NCBI RefSeq assembly: GCF_002551245.1
Contig: NZ_NTGZ01000004.1
Coordinates: 22,710 to 86,709, forward strand
Reading direction: 5' to 3'
Origin: Streptomyces sp. rh34
GTDB lineage: Bacteria > Actinomycetota > Actinomycetes > Streptomycetales > Streptomycetaceae
Length of the DNA stretch: 64,000 nt
The position numbers and the translations under genes were made by a program. Positions 33,600-41,395 of this stretch are shown here, piece by piece. Under the pieces are notes generated by a model, which saw only the letters and a program-made list of their open reading frames with translations, was not told the DNA's origin and did not search any database. Numbering within the stretch: the stretch's first letter is position 1; every line of letters starts with the position of its first letter.

Positions 33600-33686
33600 C
33601 GATCTTCTAAGCGGGAGGTCCTGGGCCCCTTGGCGGGGGCACTTCCTCTACCGCTGGCCGCTGATGTTGGCGCATCGTGCGCGGCC

Positions 33687-33751
33687 ACTTCCTACGGCTC
33701 GGTTTGGCGACCGAGCTAAGGCCCGACTTCCGACTTCCGGTTTGGCGACCG
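33687..33751. other. Direct-repeat cluster, candidate replication origin
   Basis: CGGTTTGGCGACCG occurs at 33700-33713 and 33738-33751. The motif ACTTCC occurs at 33641, 33687, 33726 and 33733, twice in the tandem CGACTTC-CGACTTC. These repeats lie in a 250-base non-coding gap just upstream of a plasmid-replication-like gene, the usual place of iterons. No AT-rich unwinding element is obvious. Confidence 0.45.
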
Positions 33752-33850
33752 GGGCCGATCAGGTCGAGCGACTACTGGGTTCCCACCCATTCACGAGGAC
33801 CCCATCGGGGCTCTCGCTTTCATCCATCCCAAGAAGAGGACGGGTACATA

Positions 33851-35233
33851 GTGCAGTACGACGCACCTGCTTGTCAGCTTGAGCGCGCAAACGATGGCGA
33901 TTCGCGGCAAAAGTCCACCCCAGAACTCGGCACCCAGTGCCCCACCCTGGCCCCGTGGGCGCCCGTCAGTGCCACCGCCATGGAGGTCGGCACCACCACC
34001 TCCCGGCACACCGGCCCCCGGAACTGGCTCCGCTCCGTCGAGTGGCTTATCGCCGCCGGCCTCCACCCCAAGGCCAACCACACCACCCTCGCCGTCGCCC
34101 AGGACCTCGCCAAGCGCATGGACTACAGCACGGGGCACGTCCGCTACGGACTCGAGGACATGGCCGTACGGCTCGACCTTGACCGGTCCAGCGTCGCCCG
34201 GCACGTGAAGTACCTCCGTCAGCTCGGCGCTCTCGTGTGGGCGCAGCACGGCTCCCGCAGCAACATCAAGCGCATCCTCGGCCGCCCCGGGTACGCAGCC
34301 ACCGCCACCGTGTACGCCGCGACGATCCCGGCCGCCTACGACCACGCCATGGGCCACCGCGTCCTCGGCGAGGGGTACGAGGCGCGGGCCATCGCGGTCC
34401 GCCAGGAGACCGCCGTTGCCGGGGGTGCGAATGGGGCCGAATCGGCTGTGGACAACTCCCTTTCGGGCCCTGTGGATAACCCCGCTAAACGATCTCTTGC
34501 GACCCCTTCCCTTACCCCAGCCACCTATGGGGTTCAGGTTCAGATGGTGGGGGGTGTAACTACTACCGCGACGCGGCAGCAAACCACCCCCAGCCCCCCC
34601 TCCCGGACGGCCAAAACCAACAGCGGCAGCAAGAAGCGGGCCACGATCCTCGGCAACACGGTCACCGCGACCGGCATGCGCCTCGGAGACCGCCTCGCCC
34701 ACGCCATCCGCCGCGCCGTTCCGTGGACCCGCCGCGCCACCCACGACCAGCTCCGGTGGATCTGCGCCGACATGGGCGAGCAGCAGTGGACCGAGGACCA
34801 GGCCGTACGGTTCACCGTCGAGACCGGCCACCAGCACGCCGCCGGATACGCCTGGAACCCCCACCAGCCCCACCGCGTCCTCGCTGCCGCCCTCCGCACC
34901 GCCGACGCCGACCAGCTCGAGGACATCCCCCTCGACTCGGCGCACACCGTGGCGTACGAGGACTCCACCGTCGCCCGCAACCGGGCCTCCCTTGAAGCGC
35001 TGTTCGCCCTGATCCCCGCTGACGCTGCCCCGGAGCTCGAGGAGATTCCGGCCGACAGGTACACCAACGAGGACCGGCTCCGCGCCCGCCTCAACTGGAA
35101 CGACTGGCCCGAGGTCGCCCGCCACTACGCCGACGACCCCGACGACGCCCTCGACCTCTACGGCACCAAGCTCTGCACCTACGCCGTCGGCCGGGACGCC
35201 CGCGCCAACAACAGCACCCTCACCCACATCTGA
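33851..35233 (+). CDS. Putative replication initiator (winged helix-turn-helix)
   Basis: A 460-residue protein. Residues about 70-140 form a winged helix-turn-helix with LEDMAVRLDLDRSSVARHVKYLRQLGALVW; a Ser/Thr-rich linker follows, then a second helical domain (about 285-455) with LRWICADMGEQQWTEDQAV. This layout is seen in actinobacterial plasmid and mobile-element replication-type proteins. The start is taken as GTG 33851 behind AAGAGGAC; ATG 33979 is an alternative. The function is inferred from the DciA-like, ParA and ParB genes downstream and the repeats upstream. Confidence 0.65.
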   Translation: MQYDAPACQLERANDGDSRQKSTPELGTQCPTLAPWAPVSATAMEVGTTTSRHTGPRNWLRSVEWLIAAGLHPKANHTTLAVAQDLAKRMDYSTGHVRYGLEDMAVRLDLDRSSVARHVKYLRQLGALVWAQHGSRSNIKRILGRPGYAATATVYAATIPAAYDHAMGHRVLGEGYEARAIAVRQETAVAGGANGAESAVDNSLSGPVDNPAKRSLATPSLTPATYGVQVQMVGGVTTTATRQQTTPSPPSRTAKTNSGSKKRATILGNTVTATGMRLGDRLAHAIRRAVPWTRRATHDQLRWICADMGEQQWTEDQAVRFTVETGHQHAAGYAWNPHQPHRVLAAALRTADADQLEDIPLDSAHTVAYEDSTVARNRASLEALFALIPADAAPELEEIPADRYTNEDRLRARLNWNDWPEVARHYADDPDDALDLYGTKLCTYAVGRDARANNSTLTHI

Positions 35234-35244
35234 CAGGAGCCCGC

Positions 35245-35778
35245 ATGCCCAAGCACGAGGACGCCAACCTCACCGCCGTACGCAACACGGTCAGCGAGAA
35301 CATCAGCTTCTCCGAGGCTGCGAACCTGTCCGAGACCCCCGACACCCTCACCGACGCCCTTCACGCGCAGGCTCTCCTCCAGGCCGCCCGCATCGTCACC
35401 GCCACAGCCACTCCGGGCAGTTCACTGACCGAGGTAGTCGAAGGGGTCGTGCGTGCACTTCACCGAGAAGCCGCCCGCCTGACCGCACCTGAGGCCGCTG
35501 GCACCGCCGACCCGAACCTCGCGGCCATGGAGAAGGCGTCCCGGGAGCTGTCCCCCGCACTTAGGCAGTCACGCGCGCAGCTAGCCGACGATGCCGAACG
35601 ATGCCCGGAGTGCACCACCAGCCTGGCTGCCTACTCCACCCACGAACTCGTCCACGTGCGTATGGAGCCGCGCCCGTTCTGCTCTGGCGAATGCGCCATT
35701 GAGTTCGACGCCCGTCGCAGCGACGCCGCCGTTTACCACCGAGCCTGGGACGTCGTCCGTAAGGGAGACCGCTCGTGA
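35245..35778 (+). CDS. Hypothetical protein with C-terminal Cys motifs
   Basis: A 177-residue protein. The N-terminal two thirds are helical and Ala-rich; the C-terminus has ERCPECTTSLA and RPFCSGECAIEFD, a MYM/FCS-like zinc-ribbon pattern. Overlaps the DciA-like gene by GTGA. Its place between the initiator and the helicase-loader-like protein suggests a replication accessory role; unproven. Confidence 0.7.
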   Translation: MPKHEDANLTAVRNTVSENISFSEAANLSETPDTLTDALHAQALLQAARIVTATATPGSSLTEVVEGVVRALHREAARLTAPEAAGTADPNLAAMEKASRELSPALRQSRAQLADDAERCPECTTSLAAYSTHELVHVRMEPRPFCSGECAIEFDARRSDAAVYHRAWDVVRKGDRS

Positions 35779-36539
35779 CCCAGCCGAAGACGGCTGCCGG
35801 GGCGGACCTCGCCCGCCAGGCCCTCGCCGCCTACAAAGCCACCGCACCCAGACAAGGCGCCCCCAAACCCCGCCACCGCGCCCGGCGTGCAAACCGAGGC
35901 GCCGGCCGCGACCCCGTCGGCCTCAGCGGACTCCTCGGCCACCTCAACACCGAACAAGGCTGGGAACTCTCCCTCTCCGCCGGAAGCATCACCGACCGGT
36001 GGGCCGCCCTGTGCCCCGAACTCGTCGGCCACGTCGAACCTGTCGCCTACGACCCCGACCGAGGACGCCTCGACCTCCGCCCCGCCACCCATGCCTACGC
36101 CGCCCACCTCCGCCTCCTCGGCGGACAGATCGCCAAGCGCATCAACGACCAGCTCGGCCGCCAGGTCGTCCGCACCATCCGGCCCCTGCCCGTCGGCCCC
36201 ATCACCGCCACCCCCGCGGCGGCCGCGCCCGGCCGACCCACCGTGCAACGCCCCATCCGCACCCGGGACACAGCGTGCGACGGGTACAAGGAAGCCCTCG
36301 CCGCGATCCGCCGAGCCGAGAAGCCCACGGTCAACCCGAAGGCCGCTGCGGCGATCGAGCGGCAGAACCAGGCGATGGCCCGCGAGCCCGAGGGCCAGTT
36401 CGCCGACGCCGTTGTCGCGGCCGAGGAAGCAGCCGGCCCGCAGCTGTCCGACTCCGAACGCGCCCGCCAAGCCGCCATCGCCCACAAGCACACCGGCGGC
36501 CACACCGCGCCCGTACGACGCGTCTTCGACGTCGCCTGA
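35775..36539 (+). CDS. DciA/DUF721-like protein (putative helicase loader)
   Basis: A 254-residue protein. Residues about 50-140 match DUF721: GWELSLSAGSITDRWAALCPELVGHV, a strand with LDLRPATHAYAAHL, then IAKRINDQLGRQVVRTIRP. Bacterial DciA loads the replicative helicase DnaB. The long Ala-rich C-terminus is extra. In a putative initiator-ParA-ParB cluster it may bring host DnaB to the element origin. Its stop codon lies inside a parS-like palindrome. Confidence 0.72.
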   Translation: MTQPKTAAGADLARQALAAYKATAPRQGAPKPRHRARRANRGAGRDPVGLSGLLGHLNTEQGWELSLSAGSITDRWAALCPELVGHVEPVAYDPDRGRLDLRPATHAYAAHLRLLGGQIAKRINDQLGRQVVRTIRPLPVGPITATPAAAAPGRPTVQRPIRTRDTACDGYKEALAAIRRAEKPTVNPKAAAAIERQNQAMAREPEGQFADAVVAAEEAAGPQLSDSERARQAAIAHKHTGGHTAPVRRVFDVA

Positions 36540-36559
36540 GTTTTACGGCCGTAAAACTC
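36538..36559. other. parS-like palindrome 1
   Basis: A perfect 22-bp palindrome with core GTTTTACGGCCGTAAAAC, overlapping the stop of the DciA-like gene and lying 100 bases before parA. The core recurs exactly inside parB. It differs from the chromosomal parS (TGTTTCACGTGAAACA), so the element would have its own centromere. Confidence 0.7.
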
Positions 36560-36657
36560 GCCCCGCCCAGAGCCCTCTCCGAAGACACCCGACCGGTCTG
36601 ACAGACTGCCCCCAGTCCGGAGTACCGGAACATCGGGAAGTATTCGGAGAGAACCAC

Positions 36658-37386
36658 ATGCCCTACATCACTGTGCTCTTGAACAGGAAGGGCGGAGTGG
36701 GCAAATCGCTCATCACCGTCAACCTGGCCGCCGTCCTCGCCGAGATCGTCGGCGAAGACCAGTCCGTCGCCGTCGTGTCGATAGACCCCCAGGCCACCAG
36801 CGTCGAGCACGCCGAAGAAGTCCGGAAGCAGGGCCGCGAAGTCCCCTTCCGCGTCGTCAACGCCAGCCGCAACGTCGAGCAGCTCCGCAAGCTCCGACGC
36901 GCCAAGGCCGACTTCGTCATCGTCGACACCCCCGGCTTCATGCCCCTCAACGAGGAAGAGGAAGACGACGACTCGATCGACCCCCTCGGCGACGGCACCG
37001 TCGGAGACGCCCTCCGCGCCGTCCTCGACGTAGCCGACGACGTCATCGTCCCCCTCGAAGCCGAAGGGTCCGCCTTCCGCCCCACCCGCACCACCATCGA
37101 ACGCGTCCTCATGCCCCGGCAGATCCCCTACGGCGTCGTCGTCAACAACTGGGATCCCCGCGACGGCGAGATCGACCGCGACCGGACCATCAGCATGGTC
37201 AAGAAGCGCGGCTGGAACCTCTACAACACGACGCTCCGCCACTACAAGCCCCACACCCGCGGCATCACCAACGGACGCTTCTGCACCCAGTACGAGTCCA
37301 ACCACACCGCCACCAAGGCCAAGCAGGACTTCGTCGCCCTCGCCCTCGAGCACCAGATCCGCCGCCAGAAGCAGGCGACCCTCTGA
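36658..37386 (+). CDS. parA: ParA-type partition ATPase
   Basis: A 242-residue protein with a deviant Walker A motif KGGVGKS (11-17), switch/Walker A' region VVSIDPQATS, Walker B FVIVDTPG, and ILPxR-like late segments. No N-terminal helix-turn-helix, so it is the short (type Ib-like) form. It moves ParB-bound DNA over the nucleoid. A large acidic loop EEEEDDDSIDPLG follows the Walker B. Overlaps parB by TGATG. Confidence 0.93.
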   Translation: MPYITVLLNRKGGVGKSLITVNLAAVLAEIVGEDQSVAVVSIDPQATSVEHAEEVRKQGREVPFRVVNASRNVEQLRKLRRAKADFVIVDTPGFMPLNEEEEDDDSIDPLGDGTVGDALRAVLDVADDVIVPLEAEGSAFRPTRTTIERVLMPRQIPYGVVVNNWDPRDGEIDRDRTISMVKKRGWNLYNTTLRHYKPHTRGITNGRFCTQYESNHTATKAKQDFVALALEHQIRRQKQATL

Positions 37387-38531
37387 TGGCGATGAACCCC
37401 AACGAGTTCGACGACTTCCTCGAGGACGACGACGCCCCCGACCACGTCATCGACACCCGGGCCGACGGCCGGCTCCTCCGTGTCCCCCTCGGCCGCATCT
37501 CGCCGAACCTCGTGAACCCGCGGAAAGACTTCGGCACCGAAGACGACCTCAAGGACTTCGGGCGCAGCCTGAAGCGCCGACAAATCCAGGCCGTCCCCGT
37601 CGTGACCCGCAAGGCGTACCTCAACCTCTGGCCCGACCACAAAGACGGAATCGGCAACGTCGACGTCGTCATCGTCAGCGGGGAGCGCCGCTACCGCGGA
37701 GCCAGCGCCGTAGACCTGCCGGCGCTCGAGTGCGTCATCAACGACGGGTACGCCGAGTCCCGCAAGACGTTCCTCGACGCGGTCGTCTCGGAGAACATCG
37801 ACCGGCAGAACTTCGACGCCATCGAGGAAGCCAACGCCGTCGAGGTCCTCGTCGAAGCGTTCGGCACCGCCCGGGCAGTGGCCGAGCACTACGAACGGGT
37901 CGACGGCTGGGTATCGCAACGCCGGATCCTGCTCCGCCTCGCCCCCGAAGCGCAGGAGCTCGTGCGCCGCCAGAGCATGCCGCTCGACGCGGCACGCAAG
38001 CTCGGCAAGCTCGTCAAGGACTACCAGTGGTCCGCCTCGGACCAGTTGCAGTGGTGGGAGGACGAACAGCAGGAGCGAGCGAAGAAGGCGGCGGCGAAGA
38101 AGGCGGCCCGCGCTGCGGAGCGAAAGGCCGCCGCTCAGGCCGCTCCGATGCCACCGAGTTTTACGGCCGTAAAACCGGTTGGTGTGGCACCGGCCCCGGA
38201 CCCGGGCATTCCGCAGCGCGTCGAGCCGGAGCAGAGCAGCCCCGCCCCGACACCGGACCCGGCCCCGGCCGCTCTTCCGGTTCAACGGGAGACGGCACCC
38301 TCGCCGACTCCAACACCATCAGAGGCCCCACTCAACGTTGCCACGCCCGCAGTGAGACCGACAGGACCCATTCGGCAGTCCGTAGCCGCTGAGCCCTCTG
38401 TCCGGGTGCAGCAGCTGCCGACGCACGACTGGCAGCAGCTCGCGGACATCGTCATCGCCGAACTCCCCCGAGCAGCACTGCAAAACCTGACCGAGCGACT
38501 CCTCGAGGCGGCTACAAGCCGTTCCGCCTGA
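37386..38531 (+). CDS. parB: ParB-type centromere-binding protein
   Basis: A 381-residue protein. The N-terminal ParB/Srx domain has NPRK (44-47) and the CTP-binding box GERRYRGA (99-106). A helix-turn-helix region covers about 140-220 (FGTARAVAEHYERVDGWVSQRRILLRL). Then a Lys/Ala-rich helix, a Pro-rich linker (about 255-330), and a C-terminal dimerisation segment. A parS-like palindrome is embedded in its own coding sequence at codons for SFTAVKP. It would load on parS and spread as a clamp. Confidence 0.9.
   Translation: MAMNPNEFDDFLEDDDAPDHVIDTRADGRLLRVPLGRISPNLVNPRKDFGTEDDLKDFGRSLKRRQIQAVPVVTRKAYLNLWPDHKDGIGNVDVVIVSGERRYRGASAVDLPALECVINDGYAESRKTFLDAVVSENIDRQNFDAIEEANAVEVLVEAFGTARAVAEHYERVDGWVSQRRILLRLAPEAQELVRRQSMPLDAARKLGKLVKDYQWSASDQLQWWEDEQQERAKKAAAKKAARAAERKAAAQAAPMPPSFTAVKPVGVAPAPDPGIPQRVEPEQSSPAPTPDPAPAALPVQRETAPSPTPTPSEAPLNVATPAVRPTGPIRQSVAAEPSVRVQQLPTHDWQQLADIVIAELPRAALQNLTERLLEAATSRSA
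38158..38175. other. parS-like palindrome 2 inside parB
   Basis: GTTTTACGGCCGTAAAAC, an exact copy of the core at 36540-36557, lying in the linker-coding part of parB. AT-rich hexamers in a GC-rich gene mark it as a conserved DNA site and not codon choice. Confidence 0.7.
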
Positions 38532-38539
38532 CCCAACAG

Positions 38540-38582
38540 AACCGGCCCCGCCCTCACCATCACGGTGCGGGCGGGGCCGGTT
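38540..38582 (+). terminator. Strong terminator after parB
   Basis: AACCGGCCCCGCCC pairs perfectly with GGGCGGGGCCGGTT (14 bp), and the stem runs into TTTCG. Marks the end of the replication-partition operon. Confidence 0.85.
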
Positions 38583-38609
38583 TCGTGTGCGGTCGGTTTC
38601 GGTCGCATT

Positions 38610-38631
38610 CCGGCACCTTGCCGGGGTTTTT
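38610..38631 (+). terminator. Second terminator after parB
   Basis: CCGGCA-CCT-TGCCGG followed by GGTTTTT, a small intrinsic terminator with one of the few T tracts in the window. Confidence 0.7.
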
Positions 38632-38728
38632 CGGTCACACGTCCGAGTGACTCCACGACCCGCCCCTTCCCACCTGCGGCCGGTCGTGACTTGGCTGGAA
38701 ACGCCGTGCGCCCAAACCGGGTACGGCA

Positions 38729-38777
38729 GCAGGGGCAGGGGCGCCCCCGCCCGGGTTCGCAGCACCCCTGCCCCTGC
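38729..38777. repeat. 13-bp perfect inverted repeat
   Basis: GCAGGGGCAGGGG (38729-38741) and CCCCTGCCCCTGC (38765-38777) around a 23-base GC-rich loop. Could terminate transcription from either side or be a protein-binding site. Confidence 0.75.
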
Positions 38778-38832
38778 CCCAGCTCTCACCAGGAACCTTG
38801 CCCAACGCATTCCGCTGACGAGAGCCGAGGTC

Positions 38833-38940
38833 TACAATCGCCATCATCTGATGGGCATGCCCCGTGAGGTCTCAAGCCCCCGCAAGACCGGAAGCTGGCG
38901 TCGGCGAAAGCACCAGCCCCCGACCGCGGGGGCTTCCTCA
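38833..38940 (+). ncRNA. Candidate small RNA 2
   Basis: TACAAT (-10, 38833-38838) is followed by CCATCA-TC-TGATGG (38841-38854) and, about 60 bases on, the terminator AGCCCCCG-ACCG-CGGGGGCT (38915-38934) with TTCCTC. The preceding bases TCTACAATCGCC are identical to those at 26269, and the palindrome differs from the one at 26278 by paired changes. Predicted length about 95 bases. Confidence 0.5.
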
Positions 38941-39176
38941 TGCCCACACCCAGACAGCAGCACGACCCTCCCGGACACCTGACCAAGGACTGGCCGGGAC
39001 CCTACCCCAGCAGGGGCGCACCGGTATCAAAATCCAGACCTGCCTTACCCACGTGGCCAAATCAGTGTCACAGTGAACATCCCCCGGTATAGGCCACCGG
39101 CAGCCAGCCGGGGGAGGCCGCACGGACTGCGATCGTGTGGTCGCCCTTCCCAATGCCGGAGGAGCGGAGACGCCCC

Positions 39177-39584
39177 ATGCCCTCATCAGTCGAGCCCGCC
39201 CCCACCACGGGCCACCACACACCCGGGCCCCCAGGCCCCGACACCACGCGCCCGCCTGGCGATACGTCCAACCGGGTCATCCCGTTCGGCCGGCGCACCA
39301 CCCGCACCGGGCGCGGCCGCCGCACCCCGCAGCCCGCCCTGCCGGAACGCGTCGTCGCCCCAGACAGCCCTCAGCAGCGCCTCGCCGAAACCGCCGAAGC
39401 ATGGTTCCTCGCCCGCGGCGCCACCCTGACCGACGAGACGACCGCCGACACCTACCGGGCCACCCTCGACCTGGTGCAGCTCATGATCGACGGATCCCGC
39501 GCCGAGAACCTTGTCGGCGAGGACGAACACCAGACCCTGACCGGCATGATGCGCGGCCTCCGAGACACCCCCGACGTGCTGTGA
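39177..39584 (+). CDS. Hypothetical protein
   Basis: A protein of 135 residues from ATG 39177 (GGAG eight bases upstream; upstream in-frame starts at 39135 and 39153 lack spacing). Residues 1-60 are Pro/Thr/Arg-rich and probably disordered; residues 70-135 form a helical bundle (QRLAETAEAWFLARG; TADTYRATLDLVQLMIDG). Function unknown. Confidence 0.7.
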   Translation: MPSSVEPAPTTGHHTPGPPGPDTTRPPGDTSNRVIPFGRRTTRTGRGRRTPQPALPERVVAPDSPQQRLAETAEAWFLARGATLTDETTADTYRATLDLVQLMIDGSRAENLVGEDEHQTLTGMMRGLRDTPDVL

Positions 39585-39804
39585 ATATGCCAACCACCAA
39601 TGCGGTTCGATGGGTGGCGACTCGACCACAGTCACACACAGCCCGTTGATCACTTAGCACTTTCTGTTCAACACGGGACCAATACGTGCCATCATGGGCG
39701 TCCGGAACTACCCGGAGTCACACTCTCCGGCCACCGGCGCGCGCCCCGGCCCCACACCGCACGCCCCGCGCCCCCGGCCGGTTTCCAACGGGATCGGGGA
39801 CACC

Positions 39805-40341
39805 ATGCTGGGAGACGACACCACCACCGAACGTAGACTCCGGCTCCTCCAGGCGGAGTTTACCCAGCTTGAGCAACGCGGGCCCGGTGACGGGCGCACC
39901 GCCACCCGCACCGAATCACCCGCACCCCTCAACCTCGCCGTCATCGACCGCATCCGCGCCGCTGTGTACGAGGTCGAAACCCACACCCGCGCCGCCGTGC
40001 CCGACGCCGGCCCCCTCCCGGCGGACGCCGCCCGCGTCTACGACTGGGCACGCCAGCACACCGCAGACCTCGAGCCTCAACGCCAGCAGGCCCGCGAGAC
40101 CCTGATCTACCGACAAGGCCTCGAGCACGCCATCGAGATGGGTGACGCCAGCGTCATCCGCAAGCACCCCTGCCCCGGCTGCGGATGCTGGGGACTCATC
40201 TGGCGGCCCGCCGCCCACCGCGCCGCCTGCGTCAACCGGTACTGCGTGGACCACGACGGGCTCTCCCACACCTGGCCACTCAAGACGCTCGCCCACCACC
40301 ACGTCGCCCGCCAATTCGCCACGAAGACCAGCGCAACCTGA
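39805..40341 (+). CDS. Zinc-finger-like hypothetical protein
   Basis: A protein of 178 residues from ATG 39805; an upstream ATG at 39694 would add a Pro/Arg-rich leader that looks non-coding. Helical first part (ERRLRLLQAEFTQLEQ), then a C-terminal PCPGCGCWGLIW and CVNRYCVDHDGLSHTW, a treble-clef-like zinc motif frequent in Streptomyces phage proteins. Function unknown. Confidence 0.7.
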   Translation: MLGDDTTTERRLRLLQAEFTQLEQRGPGDGRTATRTESPAPLNLAVIDRIRAAVYEVETHTRAAVPDAGPLPADAARVYDWARQHTADLEPQRQQARETLIYRQGLEHAIEMGDASVIRKHPCPGCGCWGLIWRPAAHRAACVNRYCVDHDGLSHTWPLKTLAHHHVARQFATKTSAT

Positions 40342-40474
40342 CCGCCCTCCCGACGGTCAAACAACCAGCACCCCCCGCAACAACCTCATCACGCACAACC
40401 CTCACGGGCCCACCAGCCCACCCCGTGTCGGCCGCCGGAGCTGCGAACGATGGCCGCCCGACCCCGGGAGCACC

Positions 40475-40732
40475 ATGGCCGTCGAGCACTTCGTCCCTCA
40501 CCCGGCACCGAACGACCTGATGCCCCTGCCGGCCATCTACGACCTCCTCCAGGACACCGGTCATCCCGCGTCCGAGTCAACGATCCGCCGGTGGATCGCC
40601 CAGGCGGAGGCCCGCGGTGAGGCCATGTACGTCGAGCGCCGGCTGTCCTTCGCCGGGCGCCGGCGGGATCTCGTGTCCGTCTCCGACATCCTGATGGCTC
40701 ACCGTGACTGGGTGAACGGCACCGTGCCCTGA
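40475..40732 (+). CDS. Small helix-turn-helix protein
   Basis: A protein of 85 residues from ATG 40475 behind GGGAG. LPAIYDLLQDTG, then ESTIRRWIAQAEARGE and a beta-wing VERRLSFAGRRRDLVSVSDIL, a MerR/excisionase-like winged helix. Ends before a terminator. Possible recombination-directionality factor or operon regulator, but it lies far from the recombinase. Confidence 0.65.
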   Translation: MAVEHFVPHPAPNDLMPLPAIYDLLQDTGHPASESTIRRWIAQAEARGEAMYVERRLSFAGRRRDLVSVSDILMAHRDWVNGTVP

Positions 40733-40754
40733 CTGGGCGTCACCCGCAGAGACC

Positions 40755-40787
40755 AGCCCTCACCCCTTTCCCCCGGGGGTGGGGGCT
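40755..40787 (+). terminator. Terminator
   Basis: AGCCCTCACCCC pairs with GGGGTGGGGGCT, followed by TTTCTC. Closes the 39.2-40.7 kb unit before the regulated promoter at 40813. Confidence 0.7.
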
Positions 40788-40808
40788 TTCTCATGCCATC
40801 ACCCCGAA

Positions 40809-40841
40809 CGTATTGCATAGCAATACGAGAATGGGTACTGT
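40809..40841 (+). promoter_or_regulatory. Promoter with perfect operator palindrome
   Basis: CGTATTGC-ATA-GCAATACG (40809-40827) is a perfect 19-bp palindrome. The -35 TTGCAT (40813-40818) lies inside it, and TACTGT (40836-40841) follows after exactly 17 bases. A repressor on the palindrome would block the -35. Drives the long early operon from 40900. Confidence 0.75.
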
Positions 40842-40899
40842 GGTGTCACCGGAAGGGAGAACACCCCCACCGGACCACCACCCCAACCAGGAGGCCGCC

Positions 40900-41253
40900 A
40901 TGGGCCACGCCGTGATGACGCACGCCCCCAACCGGGCCACCACCGTCAACTACGCCGACCTCACCGCCCTCGCACAGGACGCCTTCGACCACCACATGGA
41001 GCAGGCCGACAACGCCCGCACCAACACCGACTACCGCCAGGCCATGACCTGCGCCGCCCTCACCGCCGGAATCCCCCTCCCCACCGGAGGCGAGATCGCC
41101 CTCTGCGCCTGCCCCAACTGCTGGGACTGCGACCGCATCTTCAACGCCAACGACCCCGACGCCCACCCCTTCGGGCAGTCCACCGGCTACAACCTCGGCC
41201 GCATCCAGTGCCCCCACTGCACCGACGCGCACCGCGCGACCGACGAGCAGTAA
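40900..41253 (+). CDS. Cys-rich small protein
   Basis: A protein of 117 residues, ATG 40900 behind AGGAGG, first gene after a regulated promoter. The C-terminal half has CACPNCWDCDRIF and RIQCPHCTDAH, two Cys-x-x-Cys pairs likely to bind zinc. Function unknown; first-gene position suggests an early take-over or regulatory role. Confidence 0.75.
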   Translation: MGHAVMTHAPNRATTVNYADLTALAQDAFDHHMEQADNARTNTDYRQAMTCAALTAGIPLPTGGEIALCACPNCWDCDRIFNANDPDAHPFGQSTGYNLGRIQCPHCTDAHRATDEQ

Positions 41254-41395
41254 CCCACCGGCCCCCGCTCCTGCCAACCGCGACGTGGCAGGACCGGGCC
41301 AACCCCGGCCCCGAGTCGAGCACCACACCCCATGGGTGCGCAGTAGCTCCCGGGGCCGGGTGAACACCCCCAACCTCACCACCCGGGAGACCGCC

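Larger units (their letters stand above)
38532..39176. other. 645-base non-coding region with multiple hairpins
   Basis: No convincing gene on either strand. It holds tandem terminators after parB (38540-38582 and 38610-38631), a 13-bp perfect stem at 38729-38777, a candidate small RNA (38833-38940), and near 39097 a TATAGG box with TGTCAC 16 bases upstream that may start the next operon. Confidence 0.6.

Noticed and set aside
38845..38940. tRNA gene in the 38.8-38.9 kb hairpin region
   Set aside because: No acceptor/TψC pattern (no GGTTCRA arm) fits; left as a candidate small RNA.
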